Assembly (NCBI GenBank): GCA_016712345.1
Contig: JADJRH010000011.1
Coordinates: forward strand, 2,914,001-2,978,000
Direction: 5' to 3'
DNA from: Polyangiaceae bacterium
GTDB lineage: Bacteria; Myxococcota_A; Polyangia; Polyangiales; Polyangiaceae
Length of the DNA stretch: 64,000 nucleotides
Made by a program: the position numbers and the translations under genes. The notes under the pieces are model-generated. The model was not told the DNA's origin. It worked only from the letters and a program-made list of their open reading frames with translations, and did not search any database. Positions within the stretch are counted from its first letter, which is position 1, and every line of letters begins with the position of its first letter. Shown here piece by piece: positions 8,602 to 17,520 of this stretch.

Positions 8602-9156
8602 TCAGCGCTCAGGTAGACGCCGATGACCCGCCGGCCTTTTTGACAGCTCCCCCTCCGCGGCGGCGCCTCCCTCCGGCGAGGCGCTCCCCTCCGCGGCGGC
8701 GCCCCGCTCAACTGCCGCCCCGGTGGCCTCCTCAGCTCTCCCCGCCGCCCGCTCGTGAAAAGCCATCTTCCCAGGCCACACGAAGTGCGTCGCATAAACC
8801 TCCTCCAGCTTTTCGTCTCCGGTTTTCGTGAACCGCAAACGTTGCTTCGGCCCCTTGCCCCAGCGCATATACGCCGTCCACGAGGGCTTCAAATTCAGGT
8901 CATGCGCGTGGAATCGAAGGACGTGGAGCAAGCGACCTAGCCGCCCCAAGTTGCACTGGATCACCCGCTCCAAAAATGGCACCCGGCCCAGGCGCCAGTC
9001 CTCCAGGCTTTTCCGACTCAAGAGCCCCATACCGATGAATACATCCACTGGAGCCACAACCTTCCCATGGCGAAGAATCTCATCCACCGCCCTTGCGATG
9101 CGCGGGTAGAGTTCATCATTTCGATAATTGGCGACGGTTGGCTTGGCTGCCGACAT
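8602..9156 (-). CDS. Conserved protein of unknown function with Ala/Glu tail
   Basis: Starting at ATG 9156 the product reads SAAKPTVANYRNDELYPRIA, then ARAVDEILRHGKVVAPVDV, MGLLSRKSLEDWRLGRVPFL, FHAHDLNLKPSWTAYMRWGK and RLRFTKTGDEKLEEVYATHF. This arrangement is familiar from an uncharacterised bacterial family of about 150 residues. The frame is open 23 codons further upstream, but homology to the relic at 6440 and family shape support 9156. Beyond the family core the last ~50 residues are low-complexity (GAAVERGAAAEGSASPEGGA), possibly from repeat expansion. Confidence 0.65.
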   Translation of the reverse strand: MSAAKPTVANYRNDELYPRIARAVDEILRHGKVVAPVDVFIGMGLLSRKSLEDWRLGRVPFLERVIQCNLGRLGRLLHVLRFHAHDLNLKPSWTAYMRWGKGPKQRLRFTKTGDEKLEEVYATHFVWPGKMAFHERAAGRAEEATGAAVERGAAAEGSASPEGGAAAEGELSKRPAGHRRLPER

Positions 9157-9247
9157 CGCGCCACCATGCCCCAAAACGAGCGCCCAAACAAGCACCCCGA
9201 GACGTGTTGCGCCCGGCAGCCACATTCATCAGCCCCACCCGCCCTGA

Positions 9248-9330
9248 ATTTGCATTTGGGCCGCATCGGTGCCCCTTGTTTGAACGACGCGGCGTGGCGG
9301 CGGGGATCGCTGTTGCTCATCGAAAACCCG
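9248..9330. repeat. Dispersed repeat family 2, second copy
   Basis: TTTGGGCCGCATCGGTGCCC through GTTGCTCATCGAAAA matches 5255-5340 with few differences. It lies upstream of the tail-like gene; a CTACCCAT octamer (reverse strand, 9346) follows directly. Confidence 0.7.
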
Positions 9331-9441
9331 GCCCCCACCCGCGCGATGGGTAGATCGCGGGCCGCGGCTGTTGAGCGCGTTCAAAACAAACAGGAGCCGC
9401 CGCCCACTTTGTGGTTGCATACCAAACGGGGGCGGAAGAAG

Positions 9442-10488
9442 ATGGCACAGCGTGGGAACAGGAGTCGACAAGTGAGCAAAAACGCGCTGATAAATGGGGA
9501 TTTTCAGATCTGGCAGCGTGGAGCCAGAATCCTCAACCCTGGGAATCTCCAACATACAGTCGACCGCTGGAATGTGGCGTGGGGGAATGCTTCAACCTCC
9601 GGTGGCCCTTTGAACGGCGCGTTCCGCATTGTTCGTGAAGAATTTCCGTTGGGACAAACCGATGTCCCCGGAGAACCGCGTTACTTTGCCAGGTGGGTGC
9701 AATTGGAACGGGGTTCCGGGAACACTTTCCGTGACTTTTCTCAGCAAATCGAGAGTGTTCGAACGTTTGCAGGTCAAACCGTTACGATCTCGTGTTACCT
9801 TCGCTCGTCCGGCAAGGTGGTTCAAGGGCACGGAGGAGTTGGCCGCCCACCCGCGGTCCCCGTACCCAAGGAGACAGTCCACTTGGTCACGGAGCAATTC
9901 TTCGGGGGAGGTGGATCGAGTCCGCTATTCAGGACGAGCGATCCCTTCGTTGTCACTGGGCAGTGGCAAAGAGCCATTTTCACAACCACGCTTCACAGTA
10001 TTGCCGGCGCGCGCATCGGATCTGTCGGCGATGACAGTCTCAATGTGATCATCAGCCTTCGCGGCGATTCCGCGAATGACGTTTTTTCCCTCGACATCGC
10101 GGACGTCCAGATCGAAAGCGGGACGGCCGCCACCCCCTTCGAGCGCCTCAGCGTCGGTCAGCAGTTGTCAGATTGTGAGCGATACTTTCAGAAGAGCTAC
10201 GATCTCAACGTCATGCCCGGGTCGCCCTCTTATCCCGGTACCGAAAACTGTCGTCAGAACACTCCGTACAACGTGATGGGAGTACGATTTCGCACGACCA
10301 TGCGCCGTGCACCCACCATCAAACTGTACAATCCGGCGACCGGAGCGGAGGGAACATGGCAATCCCTCTCAACGCCCATCGCCGTTTCAGCAGGCGATGT
10401 TGGCACCAACGGTTTCCATGTGGATGTCGCCAGCGGCATCCCGGGCGAGCCACTGGCCGGACACTGGACCGCTGACGCCGAATTCTAG
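9442..10488 (+). CDS. Phage-tail/fibre-like carbohydrate-binding structural protein
   Basis: About 348 residues from ATG 9442; a GTG at 9472 with GGAG upstream is an alternative. The opening SKNALINGDFQIWQRG and HTVDRWNVAWGNAS is the typical 'LINGDF.IWQRG...ADRW' start of receptor-binding or carbohydrate-binding modules in phage tail proteins. The middle is beta-rich (jelly-roll-like, VTISCYLRSSGKV, FSLDIADVQIESGTAATPFE). IESGTAATPFERLSVGQQL then CERYFQKSYDLNV is a standard phage structural-protein signature. No other phage genes adjoin it, so it may be a cargo gene or part of a tailocin-like remnant. Confidence 0.7.
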   Translation: MAQRGNRSRQVSKNALINGDFQIWQRGARILNPGNLQHTVDRWNVAWGNASTSGGPLNGAFRIVREEFPLGQTDVPGEPRYFARWVQLERGSGNTFRDFSQQIESVRTFAGQTVTISCYLRSSGKVVQGHGGVGRPPAVPVPKETVHLVTEQFFGGGGSSPLFRTSDPFVVTGQWQRAIFTTTLHSIAGARIGSVGDDSLNVIISLRGDSANDVFSLDIADVQIESGTAATPFERLSVGQQLSDCERYFQKSYDLNVMPGSPSYPGTENCRQNTPYNVMGVRFRTTMRRAPTIKLYNPATGAEGTWQSLSTPIAVSAGDVGTNGFHVDVASGIPGEPLAGHWTADAEF

Positions 10489-10508
10489 CAACGTTCTCGA
10501 TCACACTA

Positions 10509-10648
10509 CAAGGCCGCGCCCGCCAACAACGGACGTATCAATCTGTCAGGCTCTCGTCGATCGCGGCGGCCGTGAGCGCCCGATCGAGCCACGTTTCGAG
10601 CTGTGACGTGTTGATGGGCAACTCAGATGAGTTCAAGATGCCTCCTTC
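10509..10648 (-). pseudogene. Miniature, internally deleted copy of the Rpn nuclease gene
   Basis: On the minus strand the 5' end of the gene (ribosome site, TTG region and first codons; GCCTCC and ACTCAGATGA on the plus strand) is joined near 10612 directly to its 3' end (CGATCGAGCCACGTTTCGAG on the plus strand). The region matches 7787-7828 and about 6863-6958. Similarity extends about 25 bp past the stop codon and ends just upstream of the ribosome site. The unit therefore spans exactly one gene with about 830 bp deleted from its middle. Confidence 0.75.
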
Positions 10649-10788
10649 CATTCATTCGCTCGGCGCACCCGCACAACGTTGCCAACGTCGATTCACCCCC
10701 CACCAATCGCTGTGCTTACTCCGCATGGAACGTTCCTTCTACCCTACCCCGGTCGTGGGTAGCTCGCCCCCCAAAGGTCTAACGCAAC

Positions 10789-11298
10789 GTGACTACCCGC
10801 ATCCAGTTGAGCATGTACGTGCCAGAACCTCAGGCCGCCGAAATCAACGCCGTTCGTAGGCTTCTCGACCCAATTCAGGCCAACCTCATCCCCGCCCACG
10901 TGACATTATGCAGGGAAGATGAACTCACCTCGATAAACACAGCCTCGCTCGCCTGTCGATTGTCCGACGCTCGCGCAAAAAGCTTCACCCTCCATTTCGG
11001 CAAGCCCCAGATCTTCCACCAGCACGGCATCCTACTGCCTTGCATTGCGGGGGACGAACCATTTCATGCCCTCCGACGCCACGTTCTCGCTTCTACCGCC
11101 GTCCGACACCACGCTGCCCACATCACGCTGGCGCACCCACGCAACCCAAAGTCCGCTGGAAATTCCCTGGCGAGCGCAAACCTCCTGCCGGAGATGCTGG
11201 CCATCCATTTCACTCGCGTCGCACTCATTGAACAAACCGGCGCCATGCCGTGGCGCGTCCTTCAAACGTGTGAGATCCACGCGTCGAACCAACAATGA
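10789..11298 (+). CDS. 2H phosphoesterase / 2'-5' RNA ligase-like protein
   Basis: A 169-residue protein starting at GTG 10789. Two H-x-[ST]-x motifs place it in the 2H superfamily: HVTLCRE at about residue 37 and HITLAHP near residue 111, each at the end of a predicted strand. Length and spacing match small LigT-like proteins, which hydrolyse 2'-5' linked or cyclic nucleotides and RNA ends; some cleave defence signals such as 2'-5' oligoadenylates or cyclic nucleotides. Substrate cannot be told from sequence. It stands alone between relics. Confidence 0.75.
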   Translation: MTTRIQLSMYVPEPQAAEINAVRRLLDPIQANLIPAHVTLCREDELTSINTASLACRLSDARAKSFTLHFGKPQIFHQHGILLPCIAGDEPFHALRRHVLASTAVRHHAAHITLAHPRNPKSAGNSLASANLLPEMLAIHFTRVALIEQTGAMPWRVLQTCEIHASNQQ

Positions 11299-11394
11299 GC
11301 ATCCCACCGTCGGCGTCTTGGGTTTCAACAAGGTTCCAAAGCGGAACACGGCGCCGATGAGCAACAGCGTTTGCCGTAATGTATGTTTGGGGAC

Positions 11395-11560
11395 AAGGTC
11401 CATTGGGCCGCACGTACGCCAAGTGGTGCAGCGAGCCCCTTGGCGGCGGGGGTGTTCTGCGGTTGATCGAAACGCCCACCTAACGCGGGCGAAAAACCTT
11501 GATTTCGGGCTTGCGTACCCAACGTAAACCGGCGAAGATGGCCGGAGAAAATCGCAGGCA
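11395..11560. repeat. Dispersed repeat family 2, diverged copy
   Basis: Contains GTCCATTGGGCCGCACG, GGTTGATCGAAACGCCC, CGCGGGCGAAAAACC, TTTCGGGCTTGCGTACC and GGCGAAGATGGCCGGAGAAA in the same order as 5255-5540. The gap 11299-11595 holds no gene. Confidence 0.55.
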
Positions 11561-11595
11561 CAAGGCGAACCACACCGCAGAAACGGCTCACCTCT

Positions 11596-11720
11596 ATGGC
11601 CTTCGATATGTCGAGGAGCGCACCATTGATGAATGCTTGTGATCGGGCTCGCCTCTCGCTCGATGGTCTGTCGGTAGGCGACGCCTTTGGAGAGTGCTTT
11701 TTCGGCGACACGAACGTGGC
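11596..11720 (+). pseudogene. N-terminal relic of an ADP-ribosylglycohydrolase gene
   Basis: The frame reads RARLSLDGLSVGDAFGECFF, the characteristic start of ADP-ribosylglycohydrolase-fold proteins (Ala/Leu-x-G-L-x-V-G-D-A-x-G). It is followed by about ten further codons and then unrelated sequence; the metal-binding remainder of the ~300-residue enzyme is missing. It ends beside the 3' end of the minus-strand Cys-rich lipoprotein gene. Confidence 0.5.
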
Positions 11721-11765
11721 AGTGGCGCGCATTCTCAGGCCGCCTGACGAGAGAGAGAAAACCAC

Positions 11766-12497
11766 TCACAACTTGCCGCACAAGCCGTTGTTGCAGGTGA
11801 GCCCCAAGCCGGGACAGCACACCGAGCCGGTGGGGGCTTGGGCGCCGCATGGGCCACCTTCAGGCATGCAACACTTGCCTTGAGAACCGCAGATCTCGTC
11901 ACCGCAGCACTGCCCCGACAAGGAGCACTGGCCGTTGCCGCCGACACAGCATTCAGGCAAAAGCTTGTCTTTGGTATAGCACCAGCCCGCGCAGCAGTCG
12001 GCCGCATTGGAGCATTGGACACCGAGCATTTTGCAGCAGTAGGTGCCCCCTTGGCACTCCATCGACTCACAGCAGTCGGACGTGGCAGAGCATGCCTCAC
12101 CGCTCATGCGGCACAATTCGCAGACGCCTTCTTTGCAGTGCAACGGCGAACAGCACTCGGCATCCGCAGCGCACGGAACCCCCGCGGGCCGGCACGCTTC
12201 ACAGCCGTTGGCCCCGCAGATTCCCGAGCAACAATCCATCGGCGCCACGCAATCTTTCCCATTGCCCAAACACGCCGAACAAAGGCCCTCGGAGCAAGCA
12301 CCGCTGCAACACTCGGCGGGCCCCGCGCACTCGGCCTCCGCCGGGGTGCACGCAACGCCGCCTGCCCCTCCGCCTGCGGCGCCGCCCGTTCCGGTGGTGC
12401 CTGTGTTGGCGGCGCAGCCGTTTGCAAGGAGGGCCACAATGGGCGCGAGCCGGAACATTGCCCCGATCACGCGGTGTGCTGTGAGAAAAGAGCGCAT
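11766..12497 (-). CDS. Cys-rich repeat lipoprotein
   Basis: From ATG 12497 the protein starts MRSFLTAHRVIGAMFRLAP and IVALLANGC, a lipoprotein signal with lipobox LANGC. A Gly/Thr/Ala linker follows. The remaining ~200 residues are tandem disulphide-type modules of the pattern C-x5-C-x4-CCSGxC-x-x-x-xC-x-x-C (AECCSGACSEGLCSACL, MDCCSGICGANGCEAC, AECCSPLHCKEGVCELC and others), about seven units with more than 40 cysteines. Such dickkopf/conotoxin-like CC-repeats are common on exported myxobacterial proteins. Probably an outer-surface protein; ligand unknown. The frame is open upstream to 12686, but the signal peptide fixes the start. Confidence 0.8.
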   Translation of the reverse strand: MRSFLTAHRVIGAMFRLAPIVALLANGCAANTGTTGTGGAAGGGAGGVACTPAEAECAGPAECCSGACSEGLCSACLGNGKDCVAPMDCCSGICGANGCEACRPAGVPCAADAECCSPLHCKEGVCELCRMSGEACSATSDCCESMECQGGTYCCKMLGVQCSNAADCCAGWCYTKDKLLPECCVGGNGQCSLSGQCCGDEICGSQGKCCMPEGGPCGAQAPTGSVCCPGLGLTCNNGLCGKL

Positions 12498-12544
12498 TCG
12501 AAGCGAATAGTCTTCCCAATCGCGTGTCGTGTCAACCTCCATGC

Positions 12545-12712
12545 AAAAACGGCAAACCCTTCCAATCGTCGACTCACCGCTCCGTGCCCGCGCCTCAGCG
12601 GCGCCTAAGCCGCGCCGATCTACCCGCCGGCTCAATCTACCCATCCACCTTTCTACCCATCGCCCCCTCCCCAATTCCAGCCACACTGTTCGTTCGCCTG
12701 CGTGAACGGATC
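12545..12712 (+). repeat. Dispersed intergenic element, copy a
   Basis: Begins AAAACGGCAAACCCTTCCAA and TCGTCG, holds CTACCCAT at 12637 and 12653, then AATTCCAGCCACACTG and the palindrome TTCGCCTGCGTGAA. It fills the gap between divergent genes. Its middle is rearranged compared with the other copies. Confidence 0.75.
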
Positions 12713-12788
12713 AGTGGGTGAGAAAAAAAACCGCTGCTCGCCACCTGCTTGCTGACCATCACCCCAAAGGTGCGCTAAACTCACAACC

Positions 12789-15182
12789 ATGGCAGCTTCC
12801 GCGAAACTTCAATCCGCACTTCTCTTCGCTCCCCTTCTTTCAGCTCTTTTGCTCGGATCCGCCGCATGCGACGGCGGCGGTGACGGCTCCGGCGGCACGG
12901 GCGGCGGCGGCAACGGCGGCGCCCCAGTCCCCGTGGCCGGTCACCCCAGACTCTTTGTCACCGAAAACGACTTGGAACGCCTTCGCTCCTGGGCCACTCC
13001 TTCCAATCCCATTTACACCGATGGCTTGCTCGCCAACGCCACCGAGTTCAAGCAGCTCATGGATGAAGGCAAGCTCATCCTCGACCAAGACTGCGAAAAC
13101 GACGACGGCTTTATTTCGTGTGAATGGTTTATGGAAACCTTCGCATTCATGTCGCTCGTCAGCCCTGACGCCGCCGAGCGCGACGACTACGCCCAGCGCG
13201 CCAAAACCATTCTCATGACAATGATTGACCAGGCAGCGCTCGGCCCGGCAGAAGGCGCGGGCGACATTCGACACCCCTCCTTTGCCGTCCACGACAGATC
13301 CCGCGGTTCAGGCCGCTCCTTCGGCCTAACGGTAGACTGGATCTACCCATACCTTACCATTTTAGAAAAACAGAAAATTCGCGAAGTCTTTTTGCGTTGG
13401 TGTGATGAAAACGTGCATGCCGAAGTCACAAGTCACAACCACCCTGAACCCGTCGGCGTGTTCAACGATCCGGTGCTCCTCCAAGACAAAGACGCCGTGC
13501 GGTTCGCTTCCAACAACTATTTCACCGGCCACGCGCGCAACCTTGGATTTATGGCCATCGCGCTCGACGACGCCGACGACCCTGAAGGGAAACTCCACGC
13601 CTACCTCGACAACTCCACCGGCGCCTTTTTATACATGACAGACTACTCCCTTCGCGAAGATGCCGCCGGAGGCATCATCCCTGAAGGCAGCGAGTACGGA
13701 CCGCTCACTTCCAGTTACACCATGGAACTCTTGTTTGGCCTTCACACCGCCGGTCTTAACGACCCGGCAAAGCGCGGCGAGCAGGTTAAAGTCCTGGGGA
13801 ACTCGTTTTGGGACACCGTTGTGCCGGCGTACATGCATTCTATGGCACCCAGCCTCAATGACCTTGACTGGCCCGGCCCTTACCACGACTACGCCTCGTT
13901 TGGAGACATGGAAACGTACGAACCTTACACTGGTGTGTACACCGACCCCGTCTTGACATTTGGCCCCCTCGCCGTCATGGCCCGCGAAAAAGGCGATACC
14001 GAACTCTACGACACCATCCGGTGGATCGAGCTGAACATGCCCCCGGGCGGACCTACCCGCGTAGCCGAGCGCATTGGCAGCATTTACGCCCCGCTCAACT
14101 CCATTGCTTACTTTCTACTCATGGACCCTGCCGCCCCCGCCCCGGCCGACCCTCGGTCCAAATTCTCAACCAACTATTACGCGCCCGGCATGCGGTTTTT
14201 GTTCGACAGAACCGGTTGGGAACAAGACGATTCATACTTCACCTTTCAGGTTTCGTGGACAGGCATCGACCATCGCCACGGCGATGCCAATAACTTTGGC
14301 CTTCATCGCAAGGGTGAATGGATTACAAAAGAACACTCTGAGTACGCAACCGCCTTGTCCGCCCTCCACAACACCGTTTCTATCCAAAACGATCCACCGG
14401 CCAAACCCGGTGGACTCACCGACTCGATCGCCCAGTCAGGTTCGCAAGTCACCTACGGCGCCGCGGGCGACGGCGCAATGCTCGCCCATTCTGTCACCGA
14501 CAAATACGCCTACGCCCTCGGCGACGCGACAGAACTCTACAACTGGCCCTACAACATGATGGCCGATGTGACCCATGCTACCCGCTCGATTGTGTGGCTC
14601 AAACCCGACCACGTGGTTCTGTACGACAGGGCAGAAACCAAAACCGCCGGCAGGTTTAAGCGGGTTCATTTTCAAACCCCGAGCAACCCCCAAATCAACG
14701 GTAACTTCGCGTCGGCCTCCACAGAAAAAGGTCAACTCCTGTTCGTCACCAACCTCCTCCCGCAAGGCGCGGCTTTCACCTCTGACACCCCCAGTATTGA
14801 CTATCCGGCCGGTGGAGAGCCCATGCAAATGCGCCTTACCCTTGAGTCCACCGATACGAGTGCTCGCTTCCTCACCGTGGTTCAGGGCGCCGACGCGGGC
14901 GCTTCGGCCGACCCTGCCACCCTCATCACCGGAACCGGCCCCACCGCCTACCACGCAGCCGTTGTTGCCGGCACATTCGTGGCCTTCCCCGTCAGCCTCG
15001 GAGCTTTTGCCGGGGCCACTTTTCAGGTTCCTGACAGCACCACCACGTTCATCGTGACGGGCCTCATGCCCGGCGGGATGTACTCCATCAACAAGGGCTC
15101 ACCTACCAACGGCATGGTAGAAGTGACAGTGTTGCCCGGCGCCTCCACTTCCGCCGATGAAGGCGGCGTCCTCGCATTTTAA
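12789..15182 (+). CDS. Heparinase II/III-like polysaccharide lyase lipoprotein
   Basis: A 797-residue lipoprotein: signal LLFAPLLSALLLGSAAC (lipobox GSAAC), then a Gly-rich linker and HPRLFVTENDLERLRSW, the usual opening of heparinase/alginate-lyase alpha-toroid domains. Residues ~60-430 form the (alpha/alpha) toroid with N-N-Y-F-T-G-H and H-N-H-P-E-P-V motifs. Residues ~460-700 are the beta-sandwich, with RFLFDRTGWEQDDSYF and DHRHGDANNFGLHRKGEW, where the H-x-H-x-D-x-N cluster matches heparinase II/III-like proteins. It probably cleaves uronic-acid polysaccharides at the cell surface for nutrition. No linked utilisation genes are present. Confidence 0.8.
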   Translation: MAASAKLQSALLFAPLLSALLLGSAACDGGGDGSGGTGGGGNGGAPVPVAGHPRLFVTENDLERLRSWATPSNPIYTDGLLANATEFKQLMDEGKLILDQDCENDDGFISCEWFMETFAFMSLVSPDAAERDDYAQRAKTILMTMIDQAALGPAEGAGDIRHPSFAVHDRSRGSGRSFGLTVDWIYPYLTILEKQKIREVFLRWCDENVHAEVTSHNHPEPVGVFNDPVLLQDKDAVRFASNNYFTGHARNLGFMAIALDDADDPEGKLHAYLDNSTGAFLYMTDYSLREDAAGGIIPEGSEYGPLTSSYTMELLFGLHTAGLNDPAKRGEQVKVLGNSFWDTVVPAYMHSMAPSLNDLDWPGPYHDYASFGDMETYEPYTGVYTDPVLTFGPLAVMAREKGDTELYDTIRWIELNMPPGGPTRVAERIGSIYAPLNSIAYFLLMDPAAPAPADPRSKFSTNYYAPGMRFLFDRTGWEQDDSYFTFQVSWTGIDHRHGDANNFGLHRKGEWITKEHSEYATALSALHNTVSIQNDPPAKPGGLTDSIAQSGSQVTYGAAGDGAMLAHSVTDKYAYALGDATELYNWPYNMMADVTHATRSIVWLKPDHVVLYDRAETKTAGRFKRVHFQTPSNPQINGNFASASTEKGQLLFVTNLLPQGAAFTSDTPSIDYPAGGEPMQMRLTLESTDTSARFLTVVQGADAGASADPATLITGTGPTAYHAAVVAGTFVAFPVSLGAFAGATFQVPDSTTTFIVTGLMPGGMYSINKGSPTNGMVEVTVLPGASTSADEGGVLAF

Positions 15183-15460
15183 CGGCAAACGCTCATAATC
15201 CCAGGTGGCTGGTGTTTTTCTACTGCGCGCCCCGCTGACGCGTCATTGCGTAGCTTCCGGTGCTCAAATACACAGAGTATGTTCCGCTCCGGGTCTCGCT
15301 CGGACGCGTGATCGGGGCTGCTCGTCGCGAAAAACACCAGCCACCTCGGCCCGCCGCCCCGCTTTGCAACCTCGTCACCACTCGAAACGCCCCACTCTAC
15401 CCACAGCGCACCTACCCATCCCGGCGCGCCTTTCCAAGACGTGCCGCCTCGTCCACACGT
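15183..15460 (+). repeat. Dispersed intergenic element, copy b (with insertion)
   Basis: Starts TAACGGCAAACGCTCATAAT directly after the lyase stop. It is interrupted by about 130 bp that contains an inverted repeat of CCAGGTGGCTGGTGTTTTTC (15205) and GAAAAACACCAGCCACC (15328). It then resumes as CCCCGCTTTGCAACCTCGTC with CTACCCAC and CTACCCAT. The interrupting segment with inverted ends may be a small inserted element. Confidence 0.6.
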
Positions 15461-15475
15461 TCGGCACTTCAAGCA

Positions 15476-16393
15476 CTACGGCCAATTTTTTTGGCTTTGC
15501 AGGTGCGCGAGCAGCTGCTCCAACTCCTGAGCGCCGAGACGATTCAGGTGGTGGCGCCGCTCGTCCGTCCATTCAATACCGAGCGCACCACAAAGAGCTT
15601 CAATCCCCAACCGCAGGCCCTTCTCTGTTCCGCGAGCCTCACCCCGCGCCTCACCCCGTTTTTCGGCCACCGCCAACGCACCTCGCTCGTTCTGAATCGC
15701 AATCCCCGCCAAAATGTACGCCTCCCAATCTGCCTTGCTAAACCCTGCCGTTCGCGCCGCCTCCAGCGCGTCAATAAACGGGTGCTCTCGCAACACCTCC
15801 GGCACCACATTCAGGTTGTCGGCCTCTCGGAAAAAATAAGCCCACTTCTCCACCGTGGTCTGGGGCGGACGGCTCGCGTCATACTTGGGCAATTCTAGAA
15901 ACACCAGCTTGATCTGCCCCAGCTCCTTTGCACCGCTCTGCTGCTCCGTCATTCGCCACCGGCTCAACATCGGAATTTGCCGCTCTTCGCGATTGGGCCA
16001 CAACTCAAAATCACAAATCGTAATTCCCACCACATCGTTCAGGTTTGGATATTGTTCGCCGCGGGCGATCTGATTGACATAGGCCTTGGCAACATTGTAC
16101 ACCACGCGCTTTTCAAACCCCTCCACCTGCAGCACCTGCATCTCCACCACGTACGTGATGCCTCGCGCATCGGTACACATCACGTCCACAATCGACAGCT
16201 TCAGCTCCGACACGGGTGGCCGCTGCTCGGGGGGAAGCAATTCCACCGAAACAATCCGATGCGGGTTATCCAAATCCAACATGTCATTGAGAAACGCCAC
16301 CAACACATCTTTGTGCTCTTCCGAGCCAAAAATCCGCTTAAACGCAAAGTCGGTTTTGGGGTCTGCAAAAGTCGGTTGGTGCATGGCTCTCAA
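15476..16393 (-). CDS. Rpn-family PD-(D/E)XK nuclease / transposase-like
   Basis: A 305-residue protein; MHQPTFADPKTDFAFKRIFG from ATG 16384 is the usual family start (nine bases inside the longer frame). It contains FKRIFGSEEHKDVLVAFLND, then IVDVMCTDARGITYVVEMQV, the D-x11-ExQ catalytic pair of the Rpn/PDDEXK_2 group. A KRVVYNVAKAYVNQI helix follows, and a C-terminal GEARGEARGTEKGLRLGIEA helix and ELEQLLAHL end it. Same superfamily as 6886-7809 but a different subfamily. Convergent with the lyase across an intergenic element. Confidence 0.85.
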   Translation of the reverse strand: MRAMHQPTFADPKTDFAFKRIFGSEEHKDVLVAFLNDMLDLDNPHRIVSVELLPPEQRPPVSELKLSIVDVMCTDARGITYVVEMQVLQVEGFEKRVVYNVAKAYVNQIARGEQYPNLNDVVGITICDFELWPNREERQIPMLSRWRMTEQQSGAKELGQIKLVFLELPKYDASRPPQTTVEKWAYFFREADNLNVVPEVLREHPFIDALEAARTAGFSKADWEAYILAGIAIQNERGALAVAEKRGEARGEARGTEKGLRLGIEALCGALGIEWTDERRHHLNRLGAQELEQLLAHLQSQKNWP

Positions 16394-16432
16394 CAGTCGA
16401 TTTCGTTGCTCAATACACTACTCCAAAACGCT

Positions 16433-16882
16433 TCACCGCGAAATCTCTTTTTGCGACGGCGGCAACCAGCTATCGGGAAGGTAGACCAAATGCCGAGCCT
16501 TGACGAGATGCGCAATGTTCAAACATGCGCGACGCAAGCCGATGTGCACGTTTTGTTCTTCCAAAAAACTCCACCAACGCGCCAGGTGCGAAACTTCAAC
16601 AACGGTCCGAAATACGACACCTATAAACCCGTGCGGCCCCAATAGAGTCAGTTGATTCGCTTCAAACAACTCCTCTTCAACGGAACTAAACGCCCTATTT
16701 CTGGCCCAGCACCAGGGCGCCGTATCTTGACGCAAGTGCTCTTGAACAAAGCCTTCAAGCTCTTCCGGCAATACCCAACTCTGCGTCAAGGCCGCCGGCA
16801 GCGCATAAAGCCCTGCCCAATCCAATTGATGATCACACACCGCTGTGAAGTCGACTCCCATCTGTGCAACCTCATTTATCAA
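16433..16882 (-). CDS. Unknown protein, partner of the SUKH gene
   Basis: A 149-residue protein whose ATG overlaps the stop of the upstream SUKH gene by 4 bp (16879-16882), so the two are translationally coupled. Contains AVCDHQLDWAGLYALPAAL, CWARNRAFSSVEEELFEANQ and LARWWSFLEEQNVHIGLRRA; Trp- and Glu-rich, no signal peptide or membrane segment. Not recognised. In toxin systems SUKH genes often neighbour other immunity proteins, so an immunity role is possible but unsupported by motif. Confidence 0.65.
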   Translation of the reverse strand: MINEVAQMGVDFTAVCDHQLDWAGLYALPAALTQSWVLPEELEGFVQEHLRQDTAPWCWARNRAFSSVEEELFEANQLTLLGPHGFIGVVFRTVVEVSHLARWWSFLEEQNVHIGLRRACLNIAHLVKARHLVYLPDSWLPPSQKEISR

Positions 16883-17520
16883 ACCACTTTCACCCGAAAG
16901 GTTTCACCCGCCCCCAATGCCCACACCCGGCGCGAAAAATCGGCCAAAAACGTGAGCGCTTCATTCACCGGCACCGCTTTCAACGACACGCCCTTGGCCG
17001 ACTCTTTTGTACAGAACGGAGGGTACACATGCAACACCTGACCCGGCATTAAACTGGCACCTTCCGCTTGGTAGCGAAGCAGCGGATCCATGCCAAGAAA
17101 CTCAACCGGCTCTGCCTGCACTGCGCCCAAAAACTCCGGCAAAGAAAGGCCGAGCGACTCGAATCTACCCGTTTCAGACTCCAGTTTGTACACCACCCGC
17201 TCGCGAAGCACGAATTGATCTGCCACGCAGTCCTGCGCAAAAGGAACATCTGACGGTAAGAGAGCCGGATAATTCGCGTGCAGCGCGCCTGAACCTGTCA
17301 TCACCGACTCCAGACTATGCCAATTGGGGCTGGAGCACACCCCTCGAACATGTAGCCCACCGTCAAACAGAATAAACCCATTGATCTGCCGAAGCAGCCC
17401 AACAAGGTTATCCGGCAGTAAGTCAAGCAACACCGATCCCCCATCAAAAGCAGGCCCAACAAATGTGACACCGTCAAGTTCCATGGCAACCGCCGCGCTT
17501 GCTATCCTCTCCCGATTCAC
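16879..17520 (-). CDS. SMI1/KNR4 (SUKH) family protein
   Basis: About 202-213 residues; start either GTG 17520 or ATG 17484. Diagnostic SUKH segments are LLRQINGFILFDGGLHVRG, PFAQDCVADQFVLRERVVY, KLESETGRFESLGLSLPEFL and LMPGQVLHVYPPFC. SUKH proteins are cytosolic, bind client proteins and are the commonest immunity proteins of contact-dependent and polymorphic toxins. No toxin gene is adjacent, so this could be an orphan immunity gene. First gene of a two-gene operon, with a dispersed element about 80 bp upstream. Confidence 0.75.
   Translation of the reverse strand: MNRERIASAAVAMELDGVTFVGPAFDGGSVLLDLLPDNLVGLLRQINGFILFDGGLHVRGVCSSPNWHSLESVMTGSGALHANYPALLPSDVPFAQDCVADQFVLRERVVYKLESETGRFESLGLSLPEFLGAVQAEPVEFLGMDPLLRYQAEGASLMPGQVLHVYPPFCTKESAKGVSLKAVPVNEALTFLADFSRRVWALGAGETFRVKVV

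Noticed and set aside
11032..11850. Minus-strand frame of 272 codons covering the 2H phosphoesterase and dispersed repeat
   Set aside because: Overlaps a well-supported gene and repeat sequence; no start signal or domain.
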